A DNA stretch of 64,000 nt from Nansenia antarctica (taxonomy: Eukaryota; Chordata; Actinopteri; Argentiniformes; Microstomatidae). Each line of letters starts with the position of its first letter. The first letter of the stretch is position 1. A model generated the notes under the pieces. The model was not told the origin of the DNA, made no database searches, and saw only the letters and a list, made by a program, of their open reading frames with translations. Below, piece after piece: positions 42,908-55,403 of the stretch. The translations under genes and the position numbers were made by a program. Where the stretch lies: contig OZ022340.1 in the NCBI GenBank assembly GCA_963989245.1, positions 48,986,796 through 49,050,795 of the forward strand, given 5' to 3'.

Positions 42908-44650
42908 TGACTAAAGCGTCATACCATCAACGGGCGGAAACATGAAATATGTCAAAATGCAGCACTATCATGCGCAGATCAGCCTTATAACATGTCATGT
43001 ATATATATATATATATAACAGCACAGATATATTTTTATGGCGTTACGAAATCCGATGTGACAGGAACACTGGAGAAACAGCCGCTGTCCACTGCATTAGT
43101 TAATAAAGGTTAAAAAATAAGTTTAGTTTTTCCCCCCCTATGAAAGCATTTATAGACATGCTTTTAAGTCATGTATGCGTTATTATGCTTTGGACCTCCG
43201 CGTTAGCGAGGAGAGGCGCGTGCAGCGGCCGGGGAGAGTGCACTCTTTCCGGATAGACATTTATGCATGCTCTCGGGGTTCGAAACATAACTTCCCGGGG
43301 TGCCAGCGGGGTGGTTGACGGCTTAAAATGACCGTATAGCGATGGTGAAGTTAGCAAAGCAGTATTTTGTTTTTACCACCTTCCTAGCCGGTGTTATTAA
43401 TGGACAAAGACGGTGCCCGGGGCACACTCTTTGCGGGTTAATAACGTCGCTTTACCGGGGCTTACGGTGAAAATTCAAATGTGTCCGGACAGGGGAGAGG
43501 ACAGGGAATCTGAAACCATTTGAATGGTGTCGATACGACATTCCTATCACGATCGACACAGCTAGGAGCGACTGCCCTCCATCAAAAATGGCACATATAC
43601 TAGTACATAATAACAACTGCTCGGATAGGATTGCGGGTTGTTTTGGTTTAATACGTGCCATAGCTGTAAATAAAACATGGACATAGGTCATGCGCGTCTA
43701 TCATGCACACATCAGCCTAACGTTAGATAGATAACTTCACATTAAATATGTCTATCATCATCCGCTGTCAAACGCCACAGGTAATCTTTTATTTCTAAAC
43801 AGGAATGTACATCTCGATGTGAATCGGGCTCCTTATGGGATTGCTGTGCTTGACGCTTCCATGGGGCGCTGCATAGGCACAATATCGGCATAATAGCGAT
43901 CTTTCTTTGTTATGCTTGTTGTAAAGAAAAGGTCTATAATGCATTGAAATGACATTAGTACATCAGACATTAGACATCAGACATGGAAATATGTCAATGC
44001 GCGGCTGTCATGCACAAATCAGCTTGTAACGTTAGACACACAGCACATCGGCATTATAACGTTTTGTTTTTGTTGTGCTTGTTATAAAGAAAAGGTCTAT
44101 AATGCATTTAAATGAATGATATAACCCATTAATAATATTACCTAATAACAACTGCTCGGATTAGATTGCGGGTGGAAATAGGTCAAAATGCGCATCATGT
44201 ACAAGTCAGACGAACGTTTGATAGATAACTTTACATACTGTATGTGTAGCATCATCCGCTGTCGAACGCCACAGGTAATAATTGATTTATGATTGTACAT
44301 CTCTGAAATGCTCGACTGTCATGCAGCGTTGCGTTACTGTAACGTTAGACACAGCACCGACATAAAAGCGATATTTTAGTTATGCTTGTTATAAATAAAA
44401 GGTCTATAATGCATTGTAATGACATTGAACTAAGATAATACGATGGTTATCATAATTTTTCAAGTCTTTAATTACAAGTAATTCCAGAAAAAGTAAATGA
44501 CATTTCAGGCTCGCTTCTGTATTACGAGAGAGAAAATAACATTTCTGTAGATGTTTCGCAATGCATGCCGGAAGGGAGTCTCATGGCTCCGAATCGAACG
44601 AGGGTCAAGATTTTCTCCAAACGGAGCCAACCCTAACCCTAACCCTAAAT
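42908..44650. repeat. Unclassified repeat region, includes repeat C copy 2 and a telomeric tract
   Basis: 43285-43560 matches repeat C (14850-15090). Three imperfect ~300-bp units share 'gaaaaggtctataatgcatt' (43929, 44091 and, as aaataaaagg, 44390). (CCCTAA)3 is at 44631-44648. (TA)n is at 43000-43018. No gene seen. Confidence 0.65.
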
Positions 44651-44746
44651 GAGTAATGAATTGGGACGCCACTACGGCTACACGTGAACGCGCAAAACGG
44701 AGATTAGGGGTGAAAACGGAGCCAGAGTGGTGAATTGGGATTCACC

Positions 44747-44884
44747 CATAGTCTCTGATAACATTGTCTCTGCTGCCCGCCTGTGGACGTTAGATGATGT
44801 ACTTTAAGGGCTCAAAAACAAAAGTGTCGGTTGTTGATACTGAAATCATGTTTGTAGTCTTTAGTCAGATACAACACTATCATG
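44747..44884 (+). repeat. 138-bp direct repeat, left copy
   Basis: Nearly identical to 45243-45380; begins 'catagtctctgataacattg'. Confidence 0.93.
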
Positions 44885-45054
44885 TCATGAACAAAGAAAA
44901 AATATGAAATCACATTTTGCCATACACTGTACAATGTGTGTGCTACAAATATTATATCACCAACTTCAATGATCCTTCTTTGCAAGTGTGATTTAGACCT
45001 GGGCTTTATCTGTGTCAGTGTGACATGTATGATGTTTGAAATTAGCAGTTATGG

Positions 45055-45197
45055 CTCTGTGATAACCCTGCTCTGTGATAACCCTGGCCCTGTGATAACC
45101 CTGCTCTGTGATAACCCTGCTCTGTCTATGTGATAACCCTGCTCTGAGATAACCCTGCTCTGTGGTAACCCTGGCCCTGTGATAACCCTGCCCTGTG
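45055..45197 (+). repeat. ~16-bp minisatellite
   Basis: Units 'ctctgtgataaccctg' / 'ccctgtgataaccctg', about eight copies, between the 138-bp direct repeats. Confidence 0.9.
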
Positions 45198-45242
45198 AAA
45201 CCAAAACAATAATGTTTTGACCCTCTAATACTATACAAGTAA

Positions 45243-45380
45243 CATAGTCTCTGATAACATTGTCTCTGCTGCCCCCCTGTGGACGTTAGATGATGTACTT
45301 TAAGGGCTCAAAAACAAAAGTGTAGGTTGTAGATACTGAAATCATGTTTGTAGTCTTTAGTCAGATACAACACTATCATG
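45243..45380 (+). repeat. 138-bp direct repeat, right copy
   Basis: Differs from the left copy by about four substitutions. Confidence 0.93.
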
Positions 45381-45975
45381 CTTATAATGATGAAAAATGC
45401 GTATGGATCTTCCACCTGCTACTGAGGCTCCTGACGGTGTATTAAATGAATAAAGTGTCAAATTGACAATATATCTTGTTTGTTCCTTGTACTGAGAGAG
45501 AGTTCAATCATCCAATCCACCAAACAACTCAAAACAAGAGTCAATACCAACAGGAGAATACACTGTTTAGCATTGGCAGAGGATTTTGGCCATCCCACAA
45601 ATGCATGATCCTTACAAGTTGGACATCATTGTAAAGGTAAATAAACAGGCTTTCCAACGTTATAAAATACAATGCCAATTAGCATTGTAACAACAGATAA
45701 TTTAGTTTATCTTGGTATTCTAATAAGGTAAGACCCTTTAAGCTAAAGATATGCAGACCAAAGCATTAGAACGTAACACAATTTCCCTTATTTAGAAATC
45801 CCAATGTTGACAGGTATGGTACAGTAACAATGGGCATTGTTCTACTTCTCTCAATAGTGCAGAGCACCCATGTCTCTCTCTCTCTCGCTGGCTGGCTACC
45901 TCTTTTCCCTTCTCTGTCTGAGTTACTATTCCTCCATCCTCTCTCTCTCTCTCTCTCTCTCGTCTGTCAGATGCT
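45381..45975. other. Gene-free stretch with a (CT)n run
   Basis: CT-rich at 45870-45960; otherwise nothing recognised. Confidence 0.35.
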
Positions 45976-46115
45976 AGCCCTGGCAGTACTGGACAGGATC
46001 CTGTCTATAGACCGTCAGTGCCAGTCATCCTTGACTCCACCCTCTCCTTCCAATCTCACATCAAGTCCATCACCAGATCCGCCTTCTTCCACCTAAGAAA
46101 CATTGCCATACTCTG
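45976..46115 (+). pseudogene. LINE ORF2 fragment
   Basis: A short piece reads VDSTLSFQSHIKSI..SAFFHLRNIA, a very common motif just after the RT domain in fish LINEs. About 40 codons only. Confidence 0.65.
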
Positions 46116-47078
46116 ACCATCACTTTGGACTCACCTCCCGCCTGGACTACATTAGAGGGTCCATGCACATTCATCCTACTGAAGTGTACATTGTTTGACC
46201 TGTATACGTTTACCCGACTCGGCTGTCTCCTCTTCATGTCTTCTTCTACGGTGTGTATTGAGGAGTAGATTGGGAGAGAGGTTGCAAGGAATTGAAGAAA
46301 AAACAAGAGGCATATGAGCCCAAATCTAAAGTCTTTCCTTGACTCCTTGTCTATCTATCCTGAAATTCTCCTCCAATACATTCTGAGGTCAGGAGAGAGT
46401 ACATGAGTTATCAAGGAAAGACAGACATTCGGACTAGTTACACATAGAAGGGTAACAGTTAAATTCCTGAGTTCACAGCCTGGTATATACCTTTTAGTGA
46501 GAACATGCTGGTGCAATGCACTAATACTTTCATATTGTTAATTATAGAACAAGATGGGCATATAGCTGTATGTCAGTGAGTGAAAAGCTTTACCCAAGGC
46601 TAGACTAGGGCATGTTAAATTGTCTTCCACTGCCTTCTGCTGAAAAGTCTGAGATTGGCATTCCTTTTCCATGCATGTTGAAAATGTATTCAGAACCTGG
46701 CCCAGTTAAATTGAGCAACTCCTTGGTGGGGTTCAGATGGACTGAATATGATACAGATTTCTATAGACAATTACAAACAGTAAACAAGTGTAAATTAAGA
46801 AACTTTAATTTACCCTTCAAACCAAGCAGCACAATAAAAAAAATATATAAACCTGCTTATACAGTAGAGTAACCTCATCAAAAGTTAATACAGAAATCTG
46901 GAGGAAGATAATTGAACTGAGAACAAAAACTGATACATCTCTAAATGTATTATTTAATAATAATATATATATATTTAAAATAATTATTATAATTATTCCA
47001 ACCAGCATTAAAGGGTCATTTTACTTTGTATTTTAAATTTTTAAAAAAGTGGTTTCGCTTTGTCATTCTGGGGTATTA
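46116..47078. other. Gene-free AT-rich stretch
   Basis: An 86-codon ORF at 46612-46872 has no recognised motif, and I do not call it a gene. Confidence 0.35.
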
Positions 47079-47790
47079 CATTTTACATTTTTGGCATTTA
47101 GCAGACGCCTTATTCCAAAGCGACTTACAATCAATACATTTGAATACTAAGCATGTGAATCAGCAGTCCACTATTCGTTGCAGGAAGAGTACTCTAGCTC
47201 GGGCCCGGGGCCACTGATAGAAGGAAAAACCTTCTCCCTATTATCGCCTTCTACTAAAACGTTTTTTTTATTTTATTTTTATTTTATTTTATTACTGGAG
47301 AAACTGAGAAACAGTACAAGGGGGGCAGTAGAAGTTCTTAGGGACACAGTAAAGGGGACCGCGGGTGTCTTTAGGAGACGTAGTGGTGAGGGTCAGAAGA
47401 TGTCTCAGGAGGAGCAGTTAAGATGTAACCTGAAGAGATGGGTCTTCAGTCTACGATGGAAGATGGGTAGTGACTCTGCCGTTCTGACAGCCGTGGGGAG
47501 CTCATTCCACCAGCGGGGAGCCAGTGTTGTGAAGAGACGTGATCGGGCAGCCCGACTGCTGTGTAGAGGAGGTGGGGCCAGTCGGCCAGCCGAGGTGGAG
47601 GAACGGAGTGAGCGGGCAGGGGTTTGGGGGGTTACCATTTCCTTCAGGTAGGCAGGGGCTGTCCCTTTAGCTGCCTGGTATGCAAGCACCAGGGTCTTGA
47701 ATCTGATGCGAGCTACTATCGGGAGCCAGTACAGGGTGCGAAGGAGAGGGGTGACATGCGAGTATTTGGGGAGGTTGAATACCAGCCGGG
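47079..47790 (-). mobile_element. LINE 3' part sharing its tail with the SINE
   Basis: The minus-strand frame 47689-47405 has LAYQAAKGTAPAYLKEMV, LRSSTSAGRLAPP and FHRRLKTHLFRLH, a frequent C-terminus of fish non-LTR ORF2. The 3' UTR runs to 'gtcgctttggaataaggcgt' and ends near 47079. It is 5' truncated. Confidence 0.72.
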
Positions 47791-47799
47791 CAGCATTGT

Positions 47800-47912
47800 G
47801 TGTGGATTGATGGCAAATTATTTTAATTCAATCCATTTTAAATTGAGGCTATAACACAACAAAATGTGGAAAAAGTGAAGGGGTCTGAATACTTTCCAAA
47901 TGCACTGTACAT
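47800..47912 (+). mobile_element. Tc1 terminal inverted repeat fragment
   Basis: 'aaagtgaaggggtctgaata' followed by 'ctttccaaatgcactgta' is the classic salmonid/teleost Tc1 end; no partner end was found nearby. Confidence 0.75.
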
Positions 47913-48504
47913 TATATTACATTCACAATATTATATTCACAATGAACACTTTATTAGGAACACTATACTAATAGCCTCAATTCTTCATGGCATTGATTCC
48001 ACAAGATGGAATTTCAATTGGATCTAACTCTGATGATTGACATGGCCAGTCATTTCTCACAGGATTCTGCAAAGCACCTTTCTCAGGACAATCACCTTGA
48101 ACATGGCGTTTTAGTTGCATGGGCAAGTCGGTCGCCTCTCAGGAACACTCATGGATTTGTTGTGTGTGTGCACGCGTGGGGGAATTAATTCTCGTTGGCT
48201 GGGTCTTAACCAATTCAAATGCTTAAGTCTTAAAAATGTGTCTGTATTCCTCTCTCTTTATGATATGTGAGGAGAAGAAGAGTGTTTTAACATTCTGAAA
48301 ATGTCCAGTTAGTCTTTTACTGTATATCTGAACCAGACTTAAACTATTTAGGATCTCTTGCGTCCTTGGCCTCCAAGGCTAAAGGAGTTTGGCAAGCTGA
48401 ACAGTAAAGAGAGAGCTGGATAAAGGTTGGGGGAAACACAAAGTCCTCTGAGGGTTCCAAGGCGATATTTCAGGGCAGACTGATGGGGGTTCTGGTTGAA
48501 GTAC
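47913..48504. other. 3' flank / putative 3' UTR of the TDRD12-like gene
   Basis: No ORF of note. It is downstream of the stop at 48505 on the minus strand. I did not find a clear AATAAA at a convincing distance. Confidence 0.3.
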
Positions 48505-49883
48505 TCAGTCGCTCTCACTGCCACTCTCTGACCTCACATAGAAGTCTTCCCCTCCCCCGATCTCCTCGAAAAACAAGCGACCTGGTGACAATCACAAAAC
48601 AAGGTGATCCCTGAGAGATTATTATCAGAGTGAATATCTTAATACAGCAGAACAATACAACAAGTCTAGTGTTAAGAGATTTAAGTCTTACCATTTGGAA
48701 TCTCCTCTTCATTTTCCTCAAAATGATCAAAGTCCAGACTTACAAAAGAGCTCTGTTGGACGACATGATACATTTTCAGTATCTTCACACTACTACAATG
48801 ATGAACCAATATCAAATAAAGCAATGTCAATTCTGTATCAACTAGTACTTATTTTCTGTTACAGTGAACATAACTCTCATACCAACTGGATGATTTTCAT
48901 TTGGTCACAAAGCAAAGTTGAATATCCATAACAGGACTGAGTTATCCCTTACGTGCCCGAACCCAGTTTTCCTTGCATGAAAATTAAGCAGGGATTAGGA
49001 CTGCCCAAAGACCAAAAAAATAAAACATTCTGAAAAAATAACTAATATATTGTCCTTTTTAACAAATACAGGTGCTTAACACTCATGTGTGATGAAGAGA
49101 TCCAGAATAGAAGTTTTCATTCAGCTTTTGAGCCACAAAAATATTATTTTACATGAGGCCTATGCAAAGCATGGATGTGTGATTACAGTCCTTAACGCCT
49201 GATGTTGTGTATACCTTGGCATTTCAAGTGACTGAGAAAATGTACTTCTCTGGACATCTTATGAGCATTTTAAATCCACTGAATTTCAGAAACTCACCCA
49301 AGACTAACCCATCGAAAACGTAAGTTTTCACCAGAAGGTGCTTGAAGTGTTTATTAGGACCTCTTGTTCAAGAAAGTCGTTTCTTTTTGTGACTTGATCT
49401 GGTACAGACACTTTAACACGTTGTGAGCTTAGAAAAGGTTCTATCTCCGTTTAGGGTAGTTCAGAGATATTGAGCGTCAACATTTTTACATTCCATTATG
49501 TTTTGTGAGATGGAACCTTTGTATTTTATGAATTACTAACTCAAAAATGTCAACATTTAAAAAAATAACACCACACAGGCATTAATAAACACCTAATGGA
49601 TCAAATTATGTAAAAAACTCAATTTTGACAAAAATGGAGATAGAACCTTATAATTCTAACGTCACGACGTGTTGAAGACATTGTTGGGTGAATCAAGAGA
49701 TTGATCACAAAGCACTTGCCTTCTGCTTGAGCAGCATCTTCCAATCTCCCCGGTCCTTCTTCATCAGCTGGATGACTGGCTCATTGCACTTCACCTCCCA
49801 GGAGCAGCGATGGGGCCATGGAGCTCCAGGTCTGCCCGGTACGGTCGCTCATTAACAGTGGCACTACAGAGAATTATATAATC

Positions 49884-49914
<31 letters not shown>

Positions 49915-52900
49915 TCAATTAGGCAATAAATCAGTGCAGCGTCTACTATTCCCTTTTCCACAAAGACAGCATTGACGGTGACATACACATCCATCTAGAA
50001 TGTGTTATTATTTAGCCTGTGAGGCAAGATGGACCTAAGACGAGTCAACATGTGGAGGAGTGATGAACAGGATCATACCGTTCGTTTCCAATGAAGAGAG
50101 AGAACAGGTTTCAGACGTCCAAACTGACACATAAAAAACGATGTAATGTCAAATGACAAACAAATGACAAACCTGAACACCACTCGCTCAGAGGAGAATT
50201 CACATCTCTGTTCCACAGAGTTGAGCAGCAGTACTCTCAGAACGACTCGGTCGTCTCTCTGAAACCACTTGATCTGTGGGTGGAAACTGACAAAGACATG
50301 CACACAGTATACCCATGATATACAGACTAAATATAACTTGGTATTCTGAAATAGGCAAACAAATATTCAAGTACCTTTTTACAGAGTCCTCTGCAAAGGC
50401 TTTCTCAACATTTATGACCTGCTTGCCCTCCATCAAATTACCTAAATAGGACATATAATATTCAGTGATAAGACAGCCCTCATAGTCGTCAATAAAAGTA
50501 AATTAAAAAACAGCACGGTAGACTAGGCATACATTTAAGTGGATATTGTCGATCAGTTTGACTGGGCATAATTTCAAGCAAAAATATTTAATAATATGGC
50601 AGAAATAAATATGTGGCTCATAGCTCACCACATTAAAAACGCCAGAGAGAGAGAGACATTGATTTGAAAGCAGGGTTGCATGCAAACAATAATGTTTTCA
50701 TACCATTTTCACATGGGGGTTGGACTGCGGAAATCCATTCTTTGGGAGACAATTCTTTCAGGCCAGTATTCCTGCAAGACAACAACTGTCTGGTGAACAT
50801 CACATGTAGATGTGAGATCAAGGCACCACAGAGAGGACATGACCAGTAGTTCACTACTCACACTTCCCATACAAACTCTAAAAGCACTCAAACGCGTCAT
50901 GGGGTAAAGTTGCATAGAGTAGTGAGAGAAAGCACAACAATCAAACATTGTTTAACCAAACATTACTTTTTATTTGTCGCAGCACATAGAGTCGCGTGTG
51001 CGTGGCAGAAGTGCTGCTGCACTTTGTCGCGTCTTCACTACTGGAAGTGTTTCTACTGCGGCTCTACTGCAGAGCTGCTACAGCCAGCCTTATCTTTGTA
51101 CATTGAGTTTGCCTTTGATAATGGCCGTCAATAATATCCTGTTTAATTTCACTTCATTATAAATTGTTCTGGGTTCAGTCTGCTGTCATCCATCCTTAAT
51201 GAGCGAAAAGGGAAATGGTTATAAGCAGAAAACAGTCATGTCGTTTTTGTTTACCCTCTTTCAGAGCAAGAGTACTTAATTACCTCAGCAACACCTACTA
51301 TAGTATAATAGTACCTACAGGGCTTTTAGCGAAAGTGTAAAAAAAAAGAAGACATATGAATGAATGAATGAATGAATGGTCTTTATTGTCATTGCTATAG
51401 TACAGGTACCAAACAACGACATTTAGGAGGGGTGGCTCCCCTGGTGCTAGGAAAGAAAAAAAAAAAGAAAAGAAAAAGAAGGGAAGGAGCTGGTTTACAT
51501 AAATAAAGGCTATGTACACTATCCACTATACTATACTGTACAGATAGACGACTAGGGTTGTCATATTGCACATAGTGTTATTGCACATTCATTTAAAGTG
51601 TCGCAGTTTGCAGGCTTGAAATGTACATATTTGTGCCTCAGCACTACACCTGATTTATTCAGTCCAGCAGCTGCCATCAATCCGTCCAGACTGTCCAGGG
51701 CCCAGAACCTAGGTCTTTGCTGTGTTCAGGGCCTGGATGGCCCTGGGGTAGAAGCTGTGCTTCAGTCTGTTTGTCCTTGCGGCCATGGTCCTGTACCGCC
51801 TTTTCGAGGGCAGCCGGGCAAAGTGTTCGTACCCAGGGTGGGTTGGGTCTCTGGAGATCTTGGAGGCCTTCCTGAGACAGCGTGTGTTGTACAGCTCTTC
51901 CAGAGAGGGGAGGGGGGCGCCGGTGATCTTCTGGGCTGTTCTCACGACTCTCTGTAGCGCATTTCTCTCCGCGGTTGTGCAGCTGGAGAACCAGTTGCAG
52001 ATGCCGTAGTTGAGGATGCTCTCCACTGCGCCGCGGTAGTAGGCCCCCATTATCTCCTGCTTGTTGTGTTCCTTCCTGAGGACTCTCAGGAAGTAGAGCC
52101 GCTGTTGCGCCTTCTTGATGGTGGCTGCTGTGTTGTTCTTCCAGGACAGGTCATCCTGTATGTGCACCCCCAGGAATCGGAGGGCTGAGACTCTCTCCAC
52201 GCTCTCTCCGTCGATGAGCAGGGGCTGGACCTCAGACTTTTTCCTCCTGAAGTCCACGATGATTTCCTGGGTCTTTGACTTGTTCAGCAGCAGGTTGTTA
52301 ACCTTGCACAGCTTGCTCAGTTGCTCTACCTCATCCCTGTACGCCGCCTCGTCCCCCCCCGAGATGCAGCCCACCACGGTGGTGTCGTCTGCAAACTTTA
52401 CGATGGAGTTGCTGGGGTGGACGGGGGTGAAGTCGTAGGTGTAGAGGTTGTAGAGGATGGGGCTTAGCACGCAGCCCTGGGGGGACCCAGTGCTGAGTCT
52501 GAGGGCTGTGGAGGTGTGGGAGCCCACCCGCACCCTCTGGGGGCGGTTGGTCAGGAAGTCCTTGATCCATGCACATATAGAGTGTGATAGTCCCAGGTCT
52601 AGTAGTTTGGTCACTAGCCTGTCTGGAAGGATGGTGTTGAAGGCAGAGCTGAAGTCCACAAAGAGCAGTCTCGCGTAGCTGTTTCCCCTCTCCAGGTGGG
52701 ATAGAGTGGCGTGGAGAGTCGTCGCGATGGCGTCCTCTGTGGACCTGTGGGCTCTGTAGGCGAACTGGTATGGATCCAGGTTGGGCGGGAGGCGTGTGAG
52801 TATGTGGGCCCGGACTAGTTTCTCGAAGCACTTCATGATGATTGGTGTGAGTGCCACCGGGCGGTAGTCGTTTATTTATAGAGGTAGACATTGAAACTGT

Positions 52901-54868
52901 AGTGTATGTTGCTGGTACGATAATTTTCAGGTGGGCCCGTATGGCTGCTCTAACCCATTAACATGGGCTGTATGGCTGCTCCAACCCATTAACATGGGCT
53001 GTATGGCTGCTCCAACCCATTAACATGGCCGCCGAGGTTGACGCAGCCAGTGAAATCTAGCCCTTAGTGTCAGTTTTTGAAGCCCCTTCTCTCTGGGCAA
53101 GAAGAAGAAACAAACCTCAGTGTTTCAGTGGCGTTTTTCAGGTTGGCTATGAGGCTGTTCCACTGTTGCATCTTTGGTTGTGTTGCGACAGGTACTGGGG
53201 CCTTGCATGGCTCTGGGGAAGCCAGGACCTCTGTCAGGACCTGGGCTGGGTCTGTCAGGACCTGGGTGGGTGGGTCTGTCAGGACCTGGGTGGGTGGGTT
53301 TGTCAGGACCTGGGTGGGTGGGTTTGTCAGGAGCTGGGTGGGTGGGTCTGTCAGGACCTGGGGTGGGTCTGTCAGGACTTGGGGTGGGTCTGTCAGGGCC
53401 TGGGTGGGTGGGTCTGTCAGGACCTGGGGTGGGTCTGTCAGGACTTGGGGTGGGTCTGTCAGGGCCTGGGTGGGTGGGTCTGTCAGGACCTGGGGTGGGT
53501 CTGTTAGGGCCTGGGGTAGGTCTGTCAGGGCCTGGGTGGGTGGGTCTGTCAGGACCTCCTGGTGACAGTGCAGGCTCTCCATGGCTGCTCTCATCCGGTG
53601 GGCCAGGGTCTCCTCGGCAACCTGCATCCTGTCCTCCAGAGTCACCTCAGAGCCCTCCGGCCTAACATGACACACACACACACACACTATTAATGGGGAG
53701 CCAGTGAAGTGCTCTCAGCAACTATTGGGGAACTAGGTTGAGATTGAGAATGACAAATCTCTCTATCATATAGAAACGAAATGCCACGGGTCCCCTGACG
53801 TGTTAGGAGGTCATTAGGATGTCTGGTGTGTGTGGTGCTGGAAGCCTCATCGCTCACCCAAGGCTGTGAGTGACCTCCCCAGCACCGGCGGGCACAGCCC
53901 CCCGGCAGAGCTCCTTCAGCAGGTCTAGGTGGTGCAGGTTGCTGGTGCCCATCCCTGTGTTCAGGATCTCGGCGTGGACGTTGTACTCGTTTATGGATAT
54001 CTTCAGGCCTGGCAGACGGGTGGTTCTCACCTACAGACATGCCACACAAGGGTTAGGCTAGGAGTTCAGTTGACTTTGAAATGAAGTAGAGATAACTCTG
54101 GGTTATCAAGTTGCTATAGTGCTAAGTGTAATGTAAAGCCTACCATGGGATCAACAAACACGGTGTTTCCCAGACACAGAACGACCTTGGCTTGGTGATG
54201 CAGGCCTTTGATCTTCTGACTGATGGCTCTCGTGACCTGCTCAGAGGAGAGATGGTGAGCCCAGAGCGGGTAAGTTACACCCTTGGAATGTCAGGGGTAA
54301 GCAGGGGTAGCCAACACGGTGCCCGCGGGCACCTGGTCGCCCACAAGGCCAACGCTGGAGAATATAACGAGTTTTGCGCGACTGTGCAGGCGCAATGCGA
54401 GAGAGTTTTTGCAGGGTGAGATGTCTGCAGATGAAAGTAAGCAAGTTGAAAGGTTAGCAAATATAATTGCTGAGTGTTCTGACAGAGAACGTTGGTTCAA
54501 ATTGGTCGTTATTATTGTGACTAGAAAGTGTCTGATTATAGTTCCATGGTGTGAATAGTGTCAAAGAACTAGCTGGTCTGCTCATCTCCTTTGCTCATCT
54601 CTGTCTCTTTTGTACATAGATTTGCGAATCGTGATACTCGAGTCCTGTGACTGTACTGACCTTGGGGTTCCAGTCCACCTCAGCGTCGACGGGCTTGGCC
54701 CGGCACACAACCATCTCCACGGCCTGGGGAGGCAGGCTGTGGAACTGAGCAGGCAGCTGCAGCAGCTGGTGGGCCTTCGTCTCCTGCTCGCGCCCCTCGT
54801 CCAGGAACGCCACCGTCACGCTGGAGAACAGACGCCCGGCCGCCTCTGGCACCGAGGTCACCCGCACT
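48505..54868 (-). CDS. tdrd12: TDRD12-like protein, C-terminal ten exons
   Basis: Exons in coding order: 54868-54661, 54236-54144, 54030-53858, 53661-53116, 50771-50704, 50441-50375, 50286-50173, 49863-49720, 48752-48692, 48581-48505 (stop TGA). Splice phases agree throughout; one donor is GC (after 49720). The first exons form the end of a Tudor domain (LPPQAVEMVVCRAKPVD, then DWNPK|VTRAISQKI and VVLCLGNTVFVDP). Exon 4 holds an in-frame minisatellite. Exons 7-8 form a CS domain (HPQIKWFQRDD, then YRADLELHG, CNEPVIQL). The acidic tail ends SESGSESD. TDRD12 is a Tudor/DEAD-box protein needed for secondary piRNA biogenesis in the germline. Oddities: an apparent one-base shift near 49808-49818 inside the CS exon, and no upstream exons (helicase, first Tudor) in the next 9 kb. 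It may therefore be a pseudogene, a truncated copy, or the end of a gene continuing outside. The family assignment is from recalled similarity. Confidence 0.75.
51357..52870 (-). mobile_element. L2-like LINE in a TDRD12 intron, 5' truncated
   Basis: Ends in a (TGAA)n tail at 51357-51377 (plus strand), preceded by an AATAAAG-like signal. It lies in the same orientation as the host gene, in the 2.3-kb intron between 53116 and 50771. The 5' truncation is near 52870. Confidence 0.88.
51709..52866 (-). pseudogene. L2-like reverse transcriptase, 382 codons
   Basis: Uninterrupted RT domain: YQFAYRAHRSTEDAI, LLFVDFSSAFNTI (first catalytic Asp), STGSPQGCVLSP, and FADDTTVVG (the catalytic DD, about residues 157-165). 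It ends DPTHPGYEHFARLPS, as in the copy at 10208-10830. The endonuclease and ORF1 are absent because of 5' truncation, so it cannot mobilise itself although the RT frame is open. Confidence 0.88.
53225..53565 (-). repeat. In-frame coding minisatellite in the TDRD12-like gene
   Basis: About fifteen units of 24 or 21 bp (plus strand 'ctgtcaggacctgggtgggt') encode TDPPTQVL or TDPPQVL repeats. Both lengths keep the frame. It falls in the linker between the Tudor and CS domains. Confidence 0.9.
54300..54575 (+). mobile_element. hAT-like end plus dispersed repeat E, copy 2
   Basis: 'caggggtagccaacacggtg' followed by 'cccgcgggcacc' is a typical fish hAT terminus; the rest matches 33880-34100. It lies in the intron between the first two seen TDRD12 exons. 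Confidence 0.7.
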
Positions 54869-55362
54869 CTGACAGAGACGAACGTCAGAGCGGGGAGACG
54901 GTTAAGTCTCTCAGAGGAGCTGTCATGCCAAAACCTGCTGCTGCCAAAAGCTGCAGGGCCATCAGCGGCCTAACGCGTCACGACCAGCTGGCACGCGTCA
55001 CGACCAGCTGGCGACTGTGACGTCAGTCTAGTGTTTTTGAATCCTCCGTTTTGGCCGCCATTAGCAAAAAGCTGTAATTTGGCTCTACAAGTGTTAATAT
55101 GTCATTTTATGAAGTTGTAATATGTTTTCAGGCGAGAAAGTAACCATATATATTCACAAAATGTATCCGGTTTATCAAAATAACCTGTTTATATATGAAA
55201 ACACATGCTAATTTCACACGTAACTCGCTCCGCTAACGTAGTACGGAGTTGGCTAGTTAAAGCACATCAGAGCACAGAGCACCTCGGGTTGGGAGAGCCC
55301 TATAAGACCCCGACTATCAAATAAAAGCAGAACGGAATAAACGTTATAAAATGCAAGTGTGC

Positions 55363-55403
<41 letters not shown>

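Noticed and set aside
44747..45380. LTR retrotransposon with 138-bp LTRs
   Set aside because: No TG...CA ends, no primer site and no TSD found; kept only as an unexplained direct repeat.
46612..46872. 86-codon ORF as a gene
   Set aside because: No motif, no splice context and a poly-A-rich end; length is within chance in AT-rich sequence.
49930..49994. Extra TDRD12 exon starting at an ATG after 'cattctag'
   Set aside because: Splice phase and protein continuity join 50286-50173 directly to 49863-49720; including this piece breaks the frame.
51598..52438. Plus-strand ORFs over the L2 copy
   Set aside because: Reverse-frame shadows of the reverse transcriptase, which has all its motifs on the minus strand.
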